From assembly GCA_043513815.1 (NCBI GenBank), contig CP121313.1, positions 1,922,001 through 1,986,000 on the forward strand: DNA of 64,000 nucleotides, written 5' to 3'. The stretch comes from JANQIO01 sp043513815. Its GTDB lineage: Bacteria; Pseudomonadota; Gammaproteobacteria; Pseudomonadales; Halieaceae. Of the stretch, positions 17,733-26,555 are shown one piece after another. The notes under the pieces were generated by a model, which saw nothing but the letters and a program-made list of their open reading frames with translations, had not been told where the DNA came from and did no database searches. Positions within the stretch are counted from its first letter, which is position 1, and every line of letters starts with the position of its first letter. Position numbers and translations under genes: made by a program.

Positions 17733-17765
17733 AAAAACCCGCCCACTCGGCGGGTTTTTCTTTTT
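17733..17765 (+). terminator. rho-independent terminator after the H1-like gene (probably bidirectional)
   Basis: An 11-bp stem, AAAAACCCGCC (17733-17743) and GGCGGGTTTTT (17749-17759), with a 5-nt loop, is followed by CTTTTT. On the other strand the A-run at the stem foot also gives a U-tract, so it could end the opposing mobA transcript too. Confidence 0.92.
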
Positions 17766-17780
17766 ATTCCCTCTACGCTT

Positions 17781-17864
17781 TATCCGCTATCCGCTATCCG
17801 CTATCCGCTATCCGCTATCCGCTATCCGCTATCCGCTATCCGCTATCCGCTATCCGCTATCCGC
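17781..17864. repeat. heptanucleotide tandem array, 12 perfect copies of TATCCGC
   Basis: Twelve uninterrupted, identical 7-bp units fill the space between the terminator and the end of mobA, two convergent genes. Being perfect and not a multiple of three, it is likely prone to slippage. No reading frame uses it. The remaining flank (17865-17905) shows nothing recognisable. Confidence 0.98.
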
Positions 17865-17905
17865 TTTTCGCCATGCACAGACACTGATTGTCGCCAGGTT
17901 GAAGC

Positions 17906-18454
17906 TTATGCGGGTAGCGTGTTGAGGTTCGCAAAGCTTCCCGCTGAGCCAGAGAAGTCGATCCGCGCGACGTTCAGGCCCGCATACCAGCCATGCACGG
18001 ATCGGCCGCCGCGCTCAAGATAGCTCGCAAGGTCTGGTGCCAGCGCTCTATGCCAGGCCGCCACCAGGTACTGGTCTCTACGACCGTCCCAGGCATAGCA
18101 AATGTCTTTGCCGTCGAGCTGCGCCAGCAGCCCCTGGGCCAGGTTGGCGGGCAACTCCGGCATGTCACAGGGAACAACCAGTACACGCTCGTGCCGGCAG
18201 TGGGGCAGGCAGGCGGAAACGCCGGCCAGTGGGCCCTGGTAGTCAACCAGACCATCCTCAATGATTGGATGACCAAGGCCGGCATAGCGCGCCAGATTGC
18301 GATTCGCGCTGATGACAATGTCATCCACCTGGGGCGCAACCCGGCTCAATACCTGCTGTACGAGGGTTTGCTCACCGTATTCCAGCAGGCCCTTGTCAGC
18401 GCCGCCAACGCGGCTACCGCGACCACCGCACAACACTATTCCGGAACAGGGCAT
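17906..18454 (-). CDS. mobA: molybdenum cofactor guanylyltransferase
   Basis: Transfers GMP from GTP to molybdopterin to form the guanine dinucleotide cofactor used by many molybdoenzymes. It has 182 aa. The nucleotide-binding motif GIVLCGGRGSRVGGADKGLL lies at the N-terminus, and LVVPCDMPELP carries the metal/GTP aspartate. These fit MobA rather than GlmU- or MocA-type relatives. ATG at 18454 is chosen because the conserved protein begins right there; a longer in-frame opening to 18553 would overlap the tsaB start region. No other molybdenum gene is in the window. Confidence 0.9.
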   Translation of the reverse strand: MPCSGIVLCGGRGSRVGGADKGLLEYGEQTLVQQVLSRVAPQVDDIVISANRNLARYAGLGHPIIEDGLVDYQGPLAGVSACLPHCRHERVLVVPCDMPELPANLAQGLLAQLDGKDICYAWDGRRDQYLVAAWHRALAPDLASYLERGGRSVHGWYAGLNVARIDFSGSAGSFANLNTLPA

Positions 18455-18521
18455 GAAGGCATTATTGCATGCAGGGTCCCGGGGTTCATACAATGCGCGC
18501 TTTCCCAACGGCAACACTTCA

Positions 18522-19229
18522 ATGACGAGCATTCTCGCCCTCGACACGTCCACGGACGCTTGCTCCGCTGCTTTGCGACGGGAGGGGAATATCCAGACTC
18601 GTTATCAGGTCCTGCCGCGCAAGCACAATCACCTGTTGTTCACCATGCTGGCAGAGCTCCTTCCGAACGGTGCCAGTGAAGCGGGCATCGAGCTGCTGGC
18701 CTACGGGCAGGGGCCGGGTTCGTTTACCGGCTTGCGGATTGCCGCCAGCGCGGTTCAGGGTCTTGCCTATACACTGGGGTTACCCGTTGCGGGACTGTCG
18801 ACACTGGCCTGTCTTGCCCAGGGTGCCCTGCGGCGCGGGGTGGTCTCTGATGGTGACCGGGTACTGGTGTTGCTGGACGCGCGGATCAACGAGGTGTACT
18901 GGGGCTACTATAAGTTCGTTGACGGCCTGGCCAGTGCGCTGGTTGCAGATCAGGTGATGGCGCCCGATAGCCTGCCCACTGATTTGCTGGACGGCAATAC
19001 GATCGCCCTGGGTAGCGGGCTCGCCTACTTTGATGTGCTTCCTGCGGCGGTGTCTGCGGCGGTGTCCAGGCAGGTGGCCGACCAGTGGCCCGACAGCGTC
19101 GATCTCGTTCCCCTGGCAGACCAGGCGGCAGCAAGGGGAGAGCTGGTGACGGCGCAGGCGGTGCAGCCGGTCTACCTGCGCAATGAAATCCATTGGAAGA
19201 AGTTGTCGGAGCAGGGCCCGCGGGCGTGA
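18522..19229 (+). CDS. tsaB: tRNA threonylcarbamoyladenosine biosynthesis protein TsaB
   Basis: Scaffold partner of TsaD and TsaE in t6A37 tRNA modification. It has 235 aa. The N-terminal ASKHA-fold motifs ILALDTSTDACSAAL and YGQGPGSFTGLRIAAS are characteristic, followed by LDARINEVYWGYY. It lacks the metal-binding HxxxH of TsaD, as expected. ATG 18522 fits the conserved start. It is divergent from mobA (67 bp apart) and overlaps uppP by 4 bp. Confidence 0.94.
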   Translation: MTSILALDTSTDACSAALRREGNIQTRYQVLPRKHNHLLFTMLAELLPNGASEAGIELLAYGQGPGSFTGLRIAASAVQGLAYTLGLPVAGLSTLACLAQGALRRGVVSDGDRVLVLLDARINEVYWGYYKFVDGLASALVADQVMAPDSLPTDLLDGNTIALGSGLAYFDVLPAAVSAAVSRQVADQWPDSVDLVPLADQAAARGELVTAQAVQPVYLRNEIHWKKLSEQGPRA

Positions 19230-20017
19230 ACGACTGGCTGCAGGCAATACTGCTGGCTTTCGTTCAGGGCCTCACGGAATTTCTACCCATCTCCAGTTCT
19301 GCGCACCTGATTTTGCCGGCCCGGCTGTTGGGCTGGACGGACCAGGGAGTAGCCTTTGATATTGCCGTTCATGTGGGCAGCCTGATGGCGGTGCTGCTCT
19401 ACTTTCGTCGCGATTTGTACGCGCTCAGCGTCGGCAGCTTGCGGGCGATTGGCCAGAGACGAATGAATGGCGAGGCGACCCTGGTCTGGCATCTGGCGAT
19501 AGCGACGCTGCCTGTCGCCCTGGTCGGGGTACTGCTGAGCCAGCTGATTGCGGCGCACCTGCGCAGTATTCCTGTCATCGCTGCTGCCACCATCGGGTTT
19601 GGTGTGTTACTGGGGGTCGCCGACCGCCACGGCGGCGGTGAGCGTGAACTGGATTGGCGGGCTGCACTCTGGATCGGGCTCGCGCAGGTGCTGGCGCTGG
19701 TGCCCGGCACCTCACGTTCTGGAATAACCATGACCGCAGCGCTGTTCTGCGGGCTTGCCCGGGAGGCAGCGGCGCGCTTCTCATTCCTGCTGTCCATCCC
19801 TGTCATTCTGGCGGCAGCGGCGCTGGCCGGTTTCGAGGCGCAGGCACCTGGGCAGGGAATGAGCTGGCCGCCGATGCTGCTCGCCACAGGTATAGCGGCT
19901 GTTACCGCCTACGCCACTATAGCGGTGTTCCTGGCCTGGGTGCAGCGAATAGGATTGCTGCCGTTCGCGATCTACCGCTGCCTGCTGGGTGTCGTTCTGC
20001 TGCTGGTGTGGATTTAG
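19226..20017 (+). CDS. uppP: undecaprenyl-diphosphatase UppP (BacA)
   Basis: Integral membrane phosphatase that recycles the lipid carrier for peptidoglycan and other envelope polymers. It has 263 aa with about eight hydrophobic segments. The two family motifs are GLTEFLPISSSAHLIL (residues 15-30) and PGTSRSGITMTAAL. The start is GTG at 19226, overlapping the tsaB stop by 4 bp (GTGA). Family members confer bacitracin tolerance when overexpressed. Confidence 0.95.
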   Translation: MNDWLQAILLAFVQGLTEFLPISSSAHLILPARLLGWTDQGVAFDIAVHVGSLMAVLLYFRRDLYALSVGSLRAIGQRRMNGEATLVWHLAIATLPVALVGVLLSQLIAAHLRSIPVIAAATIGFGVLLGVADRHGGGERELDWRAALWIGLAQVLALVPGTSRSGITMTAALFCGLAREAAARFSFLLSIPVILAAAALAGFEAQAPGQGMSWPPMLLATGIAAVTAYATIAVFLAWVQRIGLLPFAIYRCLLGVVLLLVWI

Positions 20018-20082
20018 AACACAGCGAAGGTGCGGCTTTGAGCCCGCACGCAGACAGACGTTGAATACAGAGAGGAATTGAT

Positions 20083-20946
20083 GTGAAAGCAGCATTTATC
20101 GGCCTGGGCGTCATGGGCTATCCCATGGCGGGGCACCTGACGGCAGGCTGTGAAGTCACAGTCTACAACCGCACTCCCGAGCGCGCGCAGGCCTGGGCAG
20201 GGGAACATGGTGCAGCGTCAGCGGCCAGTCCGTCTGAAGCCGCCAGCGGTGCCGACGTGGTACTGTGCTGCGTTGGCAATGACAATGATGTCCGCGAAGT
20301 ATTGCTGGGACCAGAAGGCGCGCTGCCGGCCATGTCGCCGGGCAGTATTCTGGTCGATCACACCACGGCATCCGCAGCGCTGGCCCGAGAACTGGAGGCC
20401 GCTGCCGCTGAGCGGGGCGTGGGTTTCCTGGACGCCCCTGTCTCAGGAGGGCAGGCAGGCGCCGTGAACGGCCAGCTGACCATCATGGTCGGCGGCGATG
20501 AGGCGGTATTTGAGCGGGCGCGGCCCACCCTGGAGCTCTACGCACGCTGTGTAAAGCACCTGGGGCCGGCGGGGAGTGGCCAGCTGGCCAAGATGGTCAA
20601 TCAGATCTGTATCGCCGGCGTGGTCCAGGGCCTGGCGGAAGGACTTGATTTCGCTGAGCAAGCAGGCCTTGATGCCGCTGCGGTGGTAGAGGTCATATCC
20701 CAGGGCGCAGCGCAAAGCTGGCAGATGGAGAATCGGTACCAGACCATGCTGGCGGGCGACTATGAGCACGGCTTTGCCGTGGACTGGATGCGCAAGGACC
20801 TGTCCATGGTGCTGGCGGAGGGAGATCGCCTGGCGCTGCCACTGGCGCTTACGCGCATGGTCGACAGTTTTTACGAAGATGTGCAGGCCATGGGTGGTGG
20901 TCGTTGGGATACCTCCAGCCTGCTCGCAAGACTCAAGAACAGGTGA
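20083..20946 (+). CDS. NAD(P)-dependent beta-hydroxyacid dehydrogenase (3-hydroxyisobutyrate dehydrogenase family)
   Basis: A 287-aa oxidoreductase. The N-terminal Rossmann motif is GLGVMGYPMA (7-16). The substrate loop DAPVSGGQAGAVNGQL and the catalytic-lysine segment GPAGSGQLAKMVNQ are both present. The C-terminal helix bundle has FAVDWMRKDLSMVL. The family includes MmsB, tartronate semialdehyde reductase and glyoxylate/succinate semialdehyde reductases; the substrate cannot be fixed from sequence. GAGAGGAATT precedes the GTG start. It is probably co-transcribed with the aminopeptidase 10 bp downstream. Confidence 0.88.
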   Translation: MKAAFIGLGVMGYPMAGHLTAGCEVTVYNRTPERAQAWAGEHGAASAASPSEAASGADVVLCCVGNDNDVREVLLGPEGALPAMSPGSILVDHTTASAALARELEAAAAERGVGFLDAPVSGGQAGAVNGQLTIMVGGDEAVFERARPTLELYARCVKHLGPAGSGQLAKMVNQICIAGVVQGLAEGLDFAEQAGLDAAAVVEVISQGAAQSWQMENRYQTMLAGDYEHGFAVDWMRKDLSMVLAEGDRLALPLALTRMVDSFYEDVQAMGGGRWDTSSLLARLKNR

Positions 20947-20956
20947 TCAAACGCAA

Positions 20957-22261
20957 ATGGATATCGATAGTTTCAATGACGGCCTGATGGCCTTTCTCAA
21001 CCGCGCCACCTCGCCCTTTCATGCCGTGCGGGAAATGGTGGCGCAACTCGATGGCGCCGGCTTCACGGCCCTGGCCGATGGCGAAGACTGGGCGCTCGAG
21101 CCCGGCAAGGGCTACTACCTGATTCGCAATGACAGTTCATTGGTGGCCTTTCGAATGGGTGTTGAGGCGGGCCCGGAACAGGGGGTCCGCATGGTGGGTG
21201 CGCACACAGACAGCCCCTGCCTGATGGTGAAGCCCAATCCGGAGAAAGACAGCAAGGGTTACCGACAACTGGGCGTTGAGGTGTATGGCGGAGCCCTGCT
21301 GAATCCCTGGTTTGATCGTGACCTGTCGCTGGCGGGCAGGGTCAGCTTTACCACGCCCGGTGGTGAACTGTGCAAGGCCCTGGTCGACTTCCGCGCGCCG
21401 CTGGCGGTAATACCGAGCCTGGCTATCCACCTCGATCGGGAAGCCAACCAGAGCCGCAGCGTCAATCCACAGACTGATATCTTGCCGCTGCTGGGCCGGG
21501 GTGAAAAGCTGGAGCTGCGAAAGCTGCTGGCAGCCAGGATCAGTGAAGAGCACCCTGAAGTCGATGTCGGCCAGGTGCTGGACTATGAGCTGTGTTTCTA
21601 CGACACACAGCCGCCGGCCCGAGTAGGGCTGGAGGGTGAATTCCTGACCTCGGCGCGACTCGACAACCTGTTGAGTTGCTATGCGGGCCTGCAGGCGTTG
21701 CTGGCAAGCGCCGGTGGAGCTACCCGACTGCTGGTCTGCAATGACCACGAGGAAGTGGGCAGCCTGTCTGCGGCGGGTGCGCAGGGCCCGTTCCTGCGCA
21801 ACGTGCTGGAGCGGCTGGCCGGCAGTGCGGCCGCGTATGCCGGCCTGATAGAACGGTCGATGATGATCTCGGCAGATAACGCCCACGGTGTGCACCCGAA
21901 TTTTTCCGCGAAGCACGACGAAAACCACGGTCCGCTGATTAACGCCGGACCGGTCATCAAGATTAACGCCAACCAGCGTTATGCTTCCAACAGCGAGACG
22001 GCGGCCCTGTTCCGGCAGGTCTGCAATGAGCTGGATATTCCGGTGCAGTCATTTGTGGTTCGCACGGATATGGCCTGTGGCAGCACCATTGGCCCCATAA
22101 CGGCCGGCGAGCTGGGTGTGCGCACACTGGATGTGGGGGCGCCGCAGTTTGCGATGCACTCCATTCGGGAGCTGGCGGGTACCCGGGATGCCTGGTGGTT
22201 GAGCAAGGCCATGTCGCGTTTCATGGACTGGGATCGACCCCTGAGTGCCCGCTCCGCCTGA
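20957..22261 (+). CDS. apeB: M18 family aminopeptidase
   Basis: Cytosolic zinc aminopeptidase of the aspartyl aminopeptidase family (M18). It has 434 aa, typical for ApeB. Metal and catalytic motifs include VGAHTDSPCLMVKP near residue 75, NDHEEVGSLSAAGAQGP, and SADNAHGVHPNF near the C-terminal half; MACGSTIGPI also fits. ATG 20957 matches the conserved FNDGLMAFLNRATSPFHAV start. It overlaps the next gene by one base (TGATG). Confidence 0.93.
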   Translation: MDIDSFNDGLMAFLNRATSPFHAVREMVAQLDGAGFTALADGEDWALEPGKGYYLIRNDSSLVAFRMGVEAGPEQGVRMVGAHTDSPCLMVKPNPEKDSKGYRQLGVEVYGGALLNPWFDRDLSLAGRVSFTTPGGELCKALVDFRAPLAVIPSLAIHLDREANQSRSVNPQTDILPLLGRGEKLELRKLLAARISEEHPEVDVGQVLDYELCFYDTQPPARVGLEGEFLTSARLDNLLSCYAGLQALLASAGGATRLLVCNDHEEVGSLSAAGAQGPFLRNVLERLAGSAAAYAGLIERSMMISADNAHGVHPNFSAKHDENHGPLINAGPVIKINANQRYASNSETAALFRQVCNELDIPVQSFVVRTDMACGSTIGPITAGELGVRTLDVGAPQFAMHSIRELAGTRDAWWLSKAMSRFMDWDRPLSARSA

Positions 22262-23337
22262 TGCGCGTACTGTTGCTGTCGGCCTACGATGCCCGCAGCC
22301 ACCAGGCCTGGCACCAGGTACTTCAGCGGGGTTTGCCCGACTGGGACTGGACCCTGCTGACCCTGCCGGCCAGGCATTTTGCCTGGCGTGTGCGCGGTAA
22401 TCCGCTGAGCTGGTTCGGCAGCTCCCGTGAGACACTGGATGCTGGCTACGACCTCTTATTGGCCACCTCGATGGTGGATCTCGCAACACTGCGTGGCCTG
22501 GTGCCACGGCTGGCGACTTTGCCGACCGTTCTGTATTTCCATGAGAATCAGTTCGCGTATCCGACCGGCACCGGCGGTCACGGCCAGCTTGAGCCGCAAA
22601 TGGTCAGCCTGTACAGCGCACTGGCAGCCGATAGCCTGTTATTTAATTCCTGCTGGAATCGGGACTCGTTCCTCGACGGGGTAGCGGGCCTGCTGGCAAA
22701 AATGCCGGACGCCGTGCCGCAGGGCATCCCGGAACAGCTGGCCGCCCGAGCCCGGGTATTGCCGGTGCCGGTTGATGTGGGAACCACCTCTGTAGCGCAA
22801 CCCACATCGATGCAGGAACCATTGCAGCTCGTCTGGAATCACCGTTGGGAGTACGACAAGGGCCCGAAGCTGTTGCTGGAGATCGCCACGGCGGCTGCCC
22901 ACCGAGGCTGTCGGGTGCATGTCGTCGGGCAGCAGTTTCGTCAGCGCCCTGAAGCCTTCACCACCCTGCAACAGGTACTTAACAGCAACGGTGCCCTGGG
23001 AAGCTGGGGTTACCAGGAGGACCGCGGCGAATACCTGTCACTGCTGGCGCGCAGTGATGTAGTACTGTCTACCGCCGATCACGACTTCCAGGGGCTGTCA
23101 GTACTGGAGGCGGCGGCCCTCGGCTGCACGCCGCTGGTCCCGGATCGGTTGGCCTATCCGGAGTGGTTTGGCCGCGAGTTTCGCTACTGCGACGCGGCCA
23201 CTGCCGTGACCATGATCGACGCATGGATCGCCGCCAGGGCTGCCGGAGACGCTCTGCCGCGCGCTGATGTCAGCGCACTGTCAGCAGCCGCGCTGCTGCC
23301 TGAGTACCGCAGGATCCTGGAGTCCCTGGCAACGTAG
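22261..23337 (+). CDS. glycosyltransferase related to tRNA-queuosine alpha-mannosyltransferase (DUF3524/GTDC1 family)
   Basis: A 358-aa GT4-type glycosyltransferase. The N-terminal DUF3524 domain contains LLLSAYDARSHQAWHQ, LPARHFAWRVRGNPLSW and YFHENQFAYP, the hallmark of the GTDC1 family. The C-terminal nucleotide-sugar domain contains VWNHRWEYDKGPKLLLE and DHDFQGLSVLEAAALGCTPLVP, with the donor-binding E-x7-E-like segment. The animal GTDC1 protein is QTMAN, which mannosylates queuosine in tRNA-Asp. The bacterial role is not established. Queuosine genes queA and tgt lie 5 kb downstream. ATG 22261 overlaps the apeB stop. Confidence 0.82.
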   Translation: MRVLLLSAYDARSHQAWHQVLQRGLPDWDWTLLTLPARHFAWRVRGNPLSWFGSSRETLDAGYDLLLATSMVDLATLRGLVPRLATLPTVLYFHENQFAYPTGTGGHGQLEPQMVSLYSALAADSLLFNSCWNRDSFLDGVAGLLAKMPDAVPQGIPEQLAARARVLPVPVDVGTTSVAQPTSMQEPLQLVWNHRWEYDKGPKLLLEIATAAAHRGCRVHVVGQQFRQRPEAFTTLQQVLNSNGALGSWGYQEDRGEYLSLLARSDVVLSTADHDFQGLSVLEAAALGCTPLVPDRLAYPEWFGREFRYCDAATAVTMIDAWIAARAAGDALPRADVSALSAAALLPEYRRILESLAT

Positions 23338-23396
23338 CCAGTCCGGGGCTTCCCCAGTATCATTGGCGACCTTTGAAGCCAGCCACGGGACAGTGA

Positions 23397-24404
23397 ATGA
23401 GCAAGCGACGGGTTTTGACCGGTATTACCACCACCGGTACGCCGCACCTGGGAAATTACGTGGGAGCGATTCGCCCGGCCATTGCCGCCAGTCGCGACGA
23501 GAGCGTAGAGAGCTACTACTTTCTCGCCGATTATCACGCGCTGATCAAAAACAGCGACCCGGATGCAGTACGTCAGTCCAGCAAGGAGATTGCCGCCACC
23601 TGGCTGGCACTGGGCCTGGATACCGAGCGGGCGACGTTCTACCGCCAGAGTGATGTACCGGAAATTCTCGAGCTGACCTGGGTACTCAACTGTCAGGCTG
23701 CCAAGGGCCTGATGAACCGGGCGCATGCCTACAAGGCAGCGGTGCAGGCCAATGAGGAGGCCGGGGAGGACCCGGATTTCGGTGTCACCATGGGGCTGTT
23801 CAGTTACCCGGTATTGATGGCGGCAGATATCCTCATGTTCCGTGCCGGTGAGATCCCGGTCGGCAAGGACCAGATCCAGCACGTGGAGATGGCGCGGGAT
23901 ATTGCCCAGCGTTTCAATCACCACTTCGACGAGATCTTCGTACTGCCGGAGGCGGTGGTTGATGACAGTGTAGCGGTGCTGCAGGGTCTCGATGGCCGCA
24001 AGATGAGCAAAAGCTATAACAATACGATTCCGCTTTTTGATACCGAAAAGCGCCTGCAGAAATCGATCAACAAGATCAAGACCAACTTGCTGGAGCCTGG
24101 CGAGCCCAAGGATCCGGATGATTCGACCGTCTTCCAGGTGTGGGAAGCTTTCGCAGCACCGGACCAGGTCGAGGATATGCGGGGGAAGTTCGCCGACGGG
24201 ATCGGCTGGGGTGATGCCAAGAAGCAGCTGTTTGCGCTTATCAACGAAGAACTGGCGCCGGCCAGGGAGCGCTACACCGCGCTCATGGACGACCCGGCGC
24301 ATATCGAGGCCGTGTTGGTTGCGGGCGCCGAAAAGGCCCGTTATGAGGCCTCAGAGCTGATGACCCGGGTGCGGGAGGCGGTAGGAATTTCCAGCATTCG
24401 TTAG
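23397..24404 (+). CDS. trpS: tryptophanyl-tRNA synthetase
   Basis: Class I synthetase that charges tRNA-Trp. It has 335 aa, usual for the bacterial enzyme. The HIGH-like motif is TTGTPHLGNY (His17), and the KMSKS loop is at residues 202-206 (GRKMSKSYNN). YPVLMAADILMF and VGKDQIQHVEMARDIA are conserved substrate-pocket segments. It is convergent with the TonB receptor gene, 26 bp away. Confidence 0.96.
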   Translation: MSKRRVLTGITTTGTPHLGNYVGAIRPAIAASRDESVESYYFLADYHALIKNSDPDAVRQSSKEIAATWLALGLDTERATFYRQSDVPEILELTWVLNCQAAKGLMNRAHAYKAAVQANEEAGEDPDFGVTMGLFSYPVLMAADILMFRAGEIPVGKDQIQHVEMARDIAQRFNHHFDEIFVLPEAVVDDSVAVLQGLDGRKMSKSYNNTIPLFDTEKRLQKSINKIKTNLLEPGEPKDPDDSTVFQVWEAFAAPDQVEDMRGKFADGIGWGDAKKQLFALINEELAPARERYTALMDDPAHIEAVLVAGAEKARYEASELMTRVREAVGISSIR

Positions 24405-24433
24405 CCCGGCGTAGTGGTGCAACAAGCGGGCTA
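24402..24433. terminator. possible bidirectional hairpin between trpS and the TonB receptor gene
   Basis: TAGCCCG (24402-24408) and CGGGCTA (24427-24433) form a 7-bp stem. Its outer bases are the stop codons of both convergent genes. There is no T-run on either strand, so it is at best a weak terminator or mRNA 3'-end stabiliser. Confidence 0.35.
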
Positions 24434-26467
24434 GGGGGCGAAGCGGTAACCGACCTCGAAGTAGACAGAACGCGGTTCACCGACAAAATACCGGTAGCTG
24501 CCAAAGCCGAAGTCAGCGCGCTCTGCGTAGTCCTGGTCAGTGAGATTGGTGGCGCGAACGCCCAGGTCGAACTGACGCCAGCTTCCCGTAACCCTCAGGT
24601 TGAAGATGTCGTGGCCGTCGTACTTGTGGCGGTTGTCCGGCTCCAGGAAGTAGTCACCCATGTGTACCCATTCCAGTTCAGCCCGGTAGCCCGGCAGGAA
24701 CCTCCAGCCTGCCCGGGCGCTGCCAAACTGCTCCGGCGCGGTGTCTATGGTGTTGCCCTTGATATTCCCGCTGCTGCCAATCAGGTCGATATTGCTGTCG
24801 TACTCGTGGCGGGCAAAGCTGGCATCCAGTGCCAGGTCCACGGCTTCACTCACCTGCCAGCGCAGGCCCAGGTCCAGGCCATAGTGCAGGGTGCTGGCGC
24901 CGCTGACGTTGAAGCGATCGGCATCCTGGAATATCACGTCGTCTTTCTCGTAGTAGTACAAGCCCACTTCATAGCTGAAACCACGGTAGCTGCCGCGGCC
25001 ACCCAGTTCGATGCTGTCGAGTGATTCCGAGTCCAGGTCTGCCTGCGCCTGGTTGCCCTGCAGGCGGTAGAGCTCCGTGGTTTGTGGAGCCCGAAACCCG
25101 GTGGCCGCGCGCAGGAACAGCGCCTGGCCCGGCAGCGCATCCCACAGCGCGCCGACGTTCACTGACCAGTTGTCGAAATCATCCTCGCGATCGGCGGGTC
25201 GAAAGAAGCGGCAGGCGCTGGCACTGGGCTCGCAGGCAGGTCCGTCGCCTGTGCGGTTGTCGTAGTCGTACTCGGTATATTCGAAGCGCGCGCCCCCGTT
25301 GATCGTCACCTGTCGCGCCACGTCCCAGGAGAGCTGGGTCCATGCTGCGGCCAGTAGAGCGTCGACCTGGTAGTCGTAGTGCACGCCGGCGGGCTGGTTG
25401 GGGCTGAAGGGCTGGTCCTGGGTCTCCTTGAGCCAGCCGTCGGTGGTTTCCAGATCTATGCCGCTCACGCTGGTGAGCCAGCTGCCCTCGCGATAGTACT
25501 TGCTGTTGAGGCCGAAACTCTCGTGGCCGTTGCGCTCCACCGGCTGCCAGGGCAGGAAGTGCTGCAGGAACTCCATGTCGTTGTCACGCCAGTAGGGGGT
25601 AAATACCAGTCGGGAAAATTCGTCCAGCGGCAGGGTGAGGGCGCTCTGGAAGTGCTGCGAGTCGGCTTTGCGGTACGCCTCCGGATTGGGATTTTCCTGC
25701 TTGCGATCGGAGTCCTTGTAGGCCTCGAAGCCGGCAATGAATCCCGCGGTATCCTGGTCGAGGTCTGTGACGGCAACAATGCTGTCCAGGCTGAAGCGGT
25801 CGCCATCATAGCGGTGCCGCAGATTGGCCTTGTACTGGTCATAGCCGGAGCTGCGTTTGTAGCCATCGTCCGAGGCCGCATTGGCTGCCAACATGAAGCC
25901 GTGCCTGCCGATGGTATTGGCGAGTTGGTAGCGGCCACGGCGAAAGTCGCGAGGGCCCGCCTCGGCGGAAATCCGGTGGCTGAGCGTCTCGGTCGGTTCC
26001 GGGGTGATGACATTGACCAGCCCATGCATGGCGCCGGAACCGTACAGCGCCGTACCGGGACCCTTGAGGACTTCGATACGCTCGGCCTGTTCAGTATTGG
26101 CATCGAACAGCTGGTTGACGTTGCAGAATCCGGGCGCTCGCAGCGAAATGCCGTCTGCGGCCATGAAAAACGCGCCGCAGCTACCCGGGCCGGTCAGCAC
26201 CGGTGAGCGCAGGGCGGTCAGGCTCTCCTGGCCGTTGCCGCGGGATATCCAGGCGCCGGGCACTCGCTGGAACACCTCATTGGCGTGCACATGCAGCACG
26301 GTCAGAAGGTCTTCGCGGTTTATAAGCGCAATACTCAGGGGCAGGTCGAGCTGGGCGGTGTCCTGCTGGGTGGCCGACACCACTACATGCTCCAGCGTCT
26401 GTGCTTGAGTCACCTGGACCAGCGAGCTGGACGCTGCCAGCACTGCAAATAGCTTGGTCGGTTTCAT
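24431..26467 (-). CDS. TonB-dependent outer membrane receptor
   Basis: A 678-aa TonB-dependent transporter. There is a signal peptide at 1-22 (VTQAQ). A TonB-box-like EHVVVSAT follows, then a plug domain with VFQRVPGAWISRGNGQ, ERIEVLKGPGTALYGSGAMHG and VNVITPEP. A 22-strand-type barrel ends in SVYFEVGYRFAP. The plug holds two cysteines (GPGSCGAFF and APGFCNV), and a predicted loop holds another pair (ACEPSASAC), probably disulfides. The substrate is unknown; siderophores, vitamins or glycans are all possible. It stands alone on this strand, divergent from a lipoprotein gene. Confidence 0.92.
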   Translation of the reverse strand: MKPTKLFAVLAASSSLVQVTQAQTLEHVVVSATQQDTAQLDLPLSIALINREDLLTVLHVHANEVFQRVPGAWISRGNGQESLTALRSPVLTGPGSCGAFFMAADGISLRAPGFCNVNQLFDANTEQAERIEVLKGPGTALYGSGAMHGLVNVITPEPTETLSHRISAEAGPRDFRRGRYQLANTIGRHGFMLAANAASDDGYKRSSGYDQYKANLRHRYDGDRFSLDSIVAVTDLDQDTAGFIAGFEAYKDSDRKQENPNPEAYRKADSQHFQSALTLPLDEFSRLVFTPYWRDNDMEFLQHFLPWQPVERNGHESFGLNSKYYREGSWLTSVSGIDLETTDGWLKETQDQPFSPNQPAGVHYDYQVDALLAAAWTQLSWDVARQVTINGGARFEYTEYDYDNRTGDGPACEPSASACRFFRPADREDDFDNWSVNVGALWDALPGQALFLRAATGFRAPQTTELYRLQGNQAQADLDSESLDSIELGGRGSYRGFSYEVGLYYYEKDDVIFQDADRFNVSGASTLHYGLDLGLRWQVSEAVDLALDASFARHEYDSNIDLIGSSGNIKGNTIDTAPEQFGSARAGWRFLPGYRAELEWVHMGDYFLEPDNRHKYDGHDIFNLRVTGSWRQFDLGVRATNLTDQDYAERADFGFGSYRYFVGEPRSVYFEVGYRFAP

Positions 26468-26555
26468 CGTCGGGGAGTGTACTGGAAAGCTTGTGCTGGC
26501 CCAACGAAATCTGCTCGACTACACTCTGTTTTCATCTGCAGGGGAGAGAATCCGA

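Noticed and set aside
17906..18454. GlmU- or MocA-type nucleotidyltransferase
   Set aside because: The short length, VGGADKGLL motif and lack of a left-handed helix domain fit MobA better.
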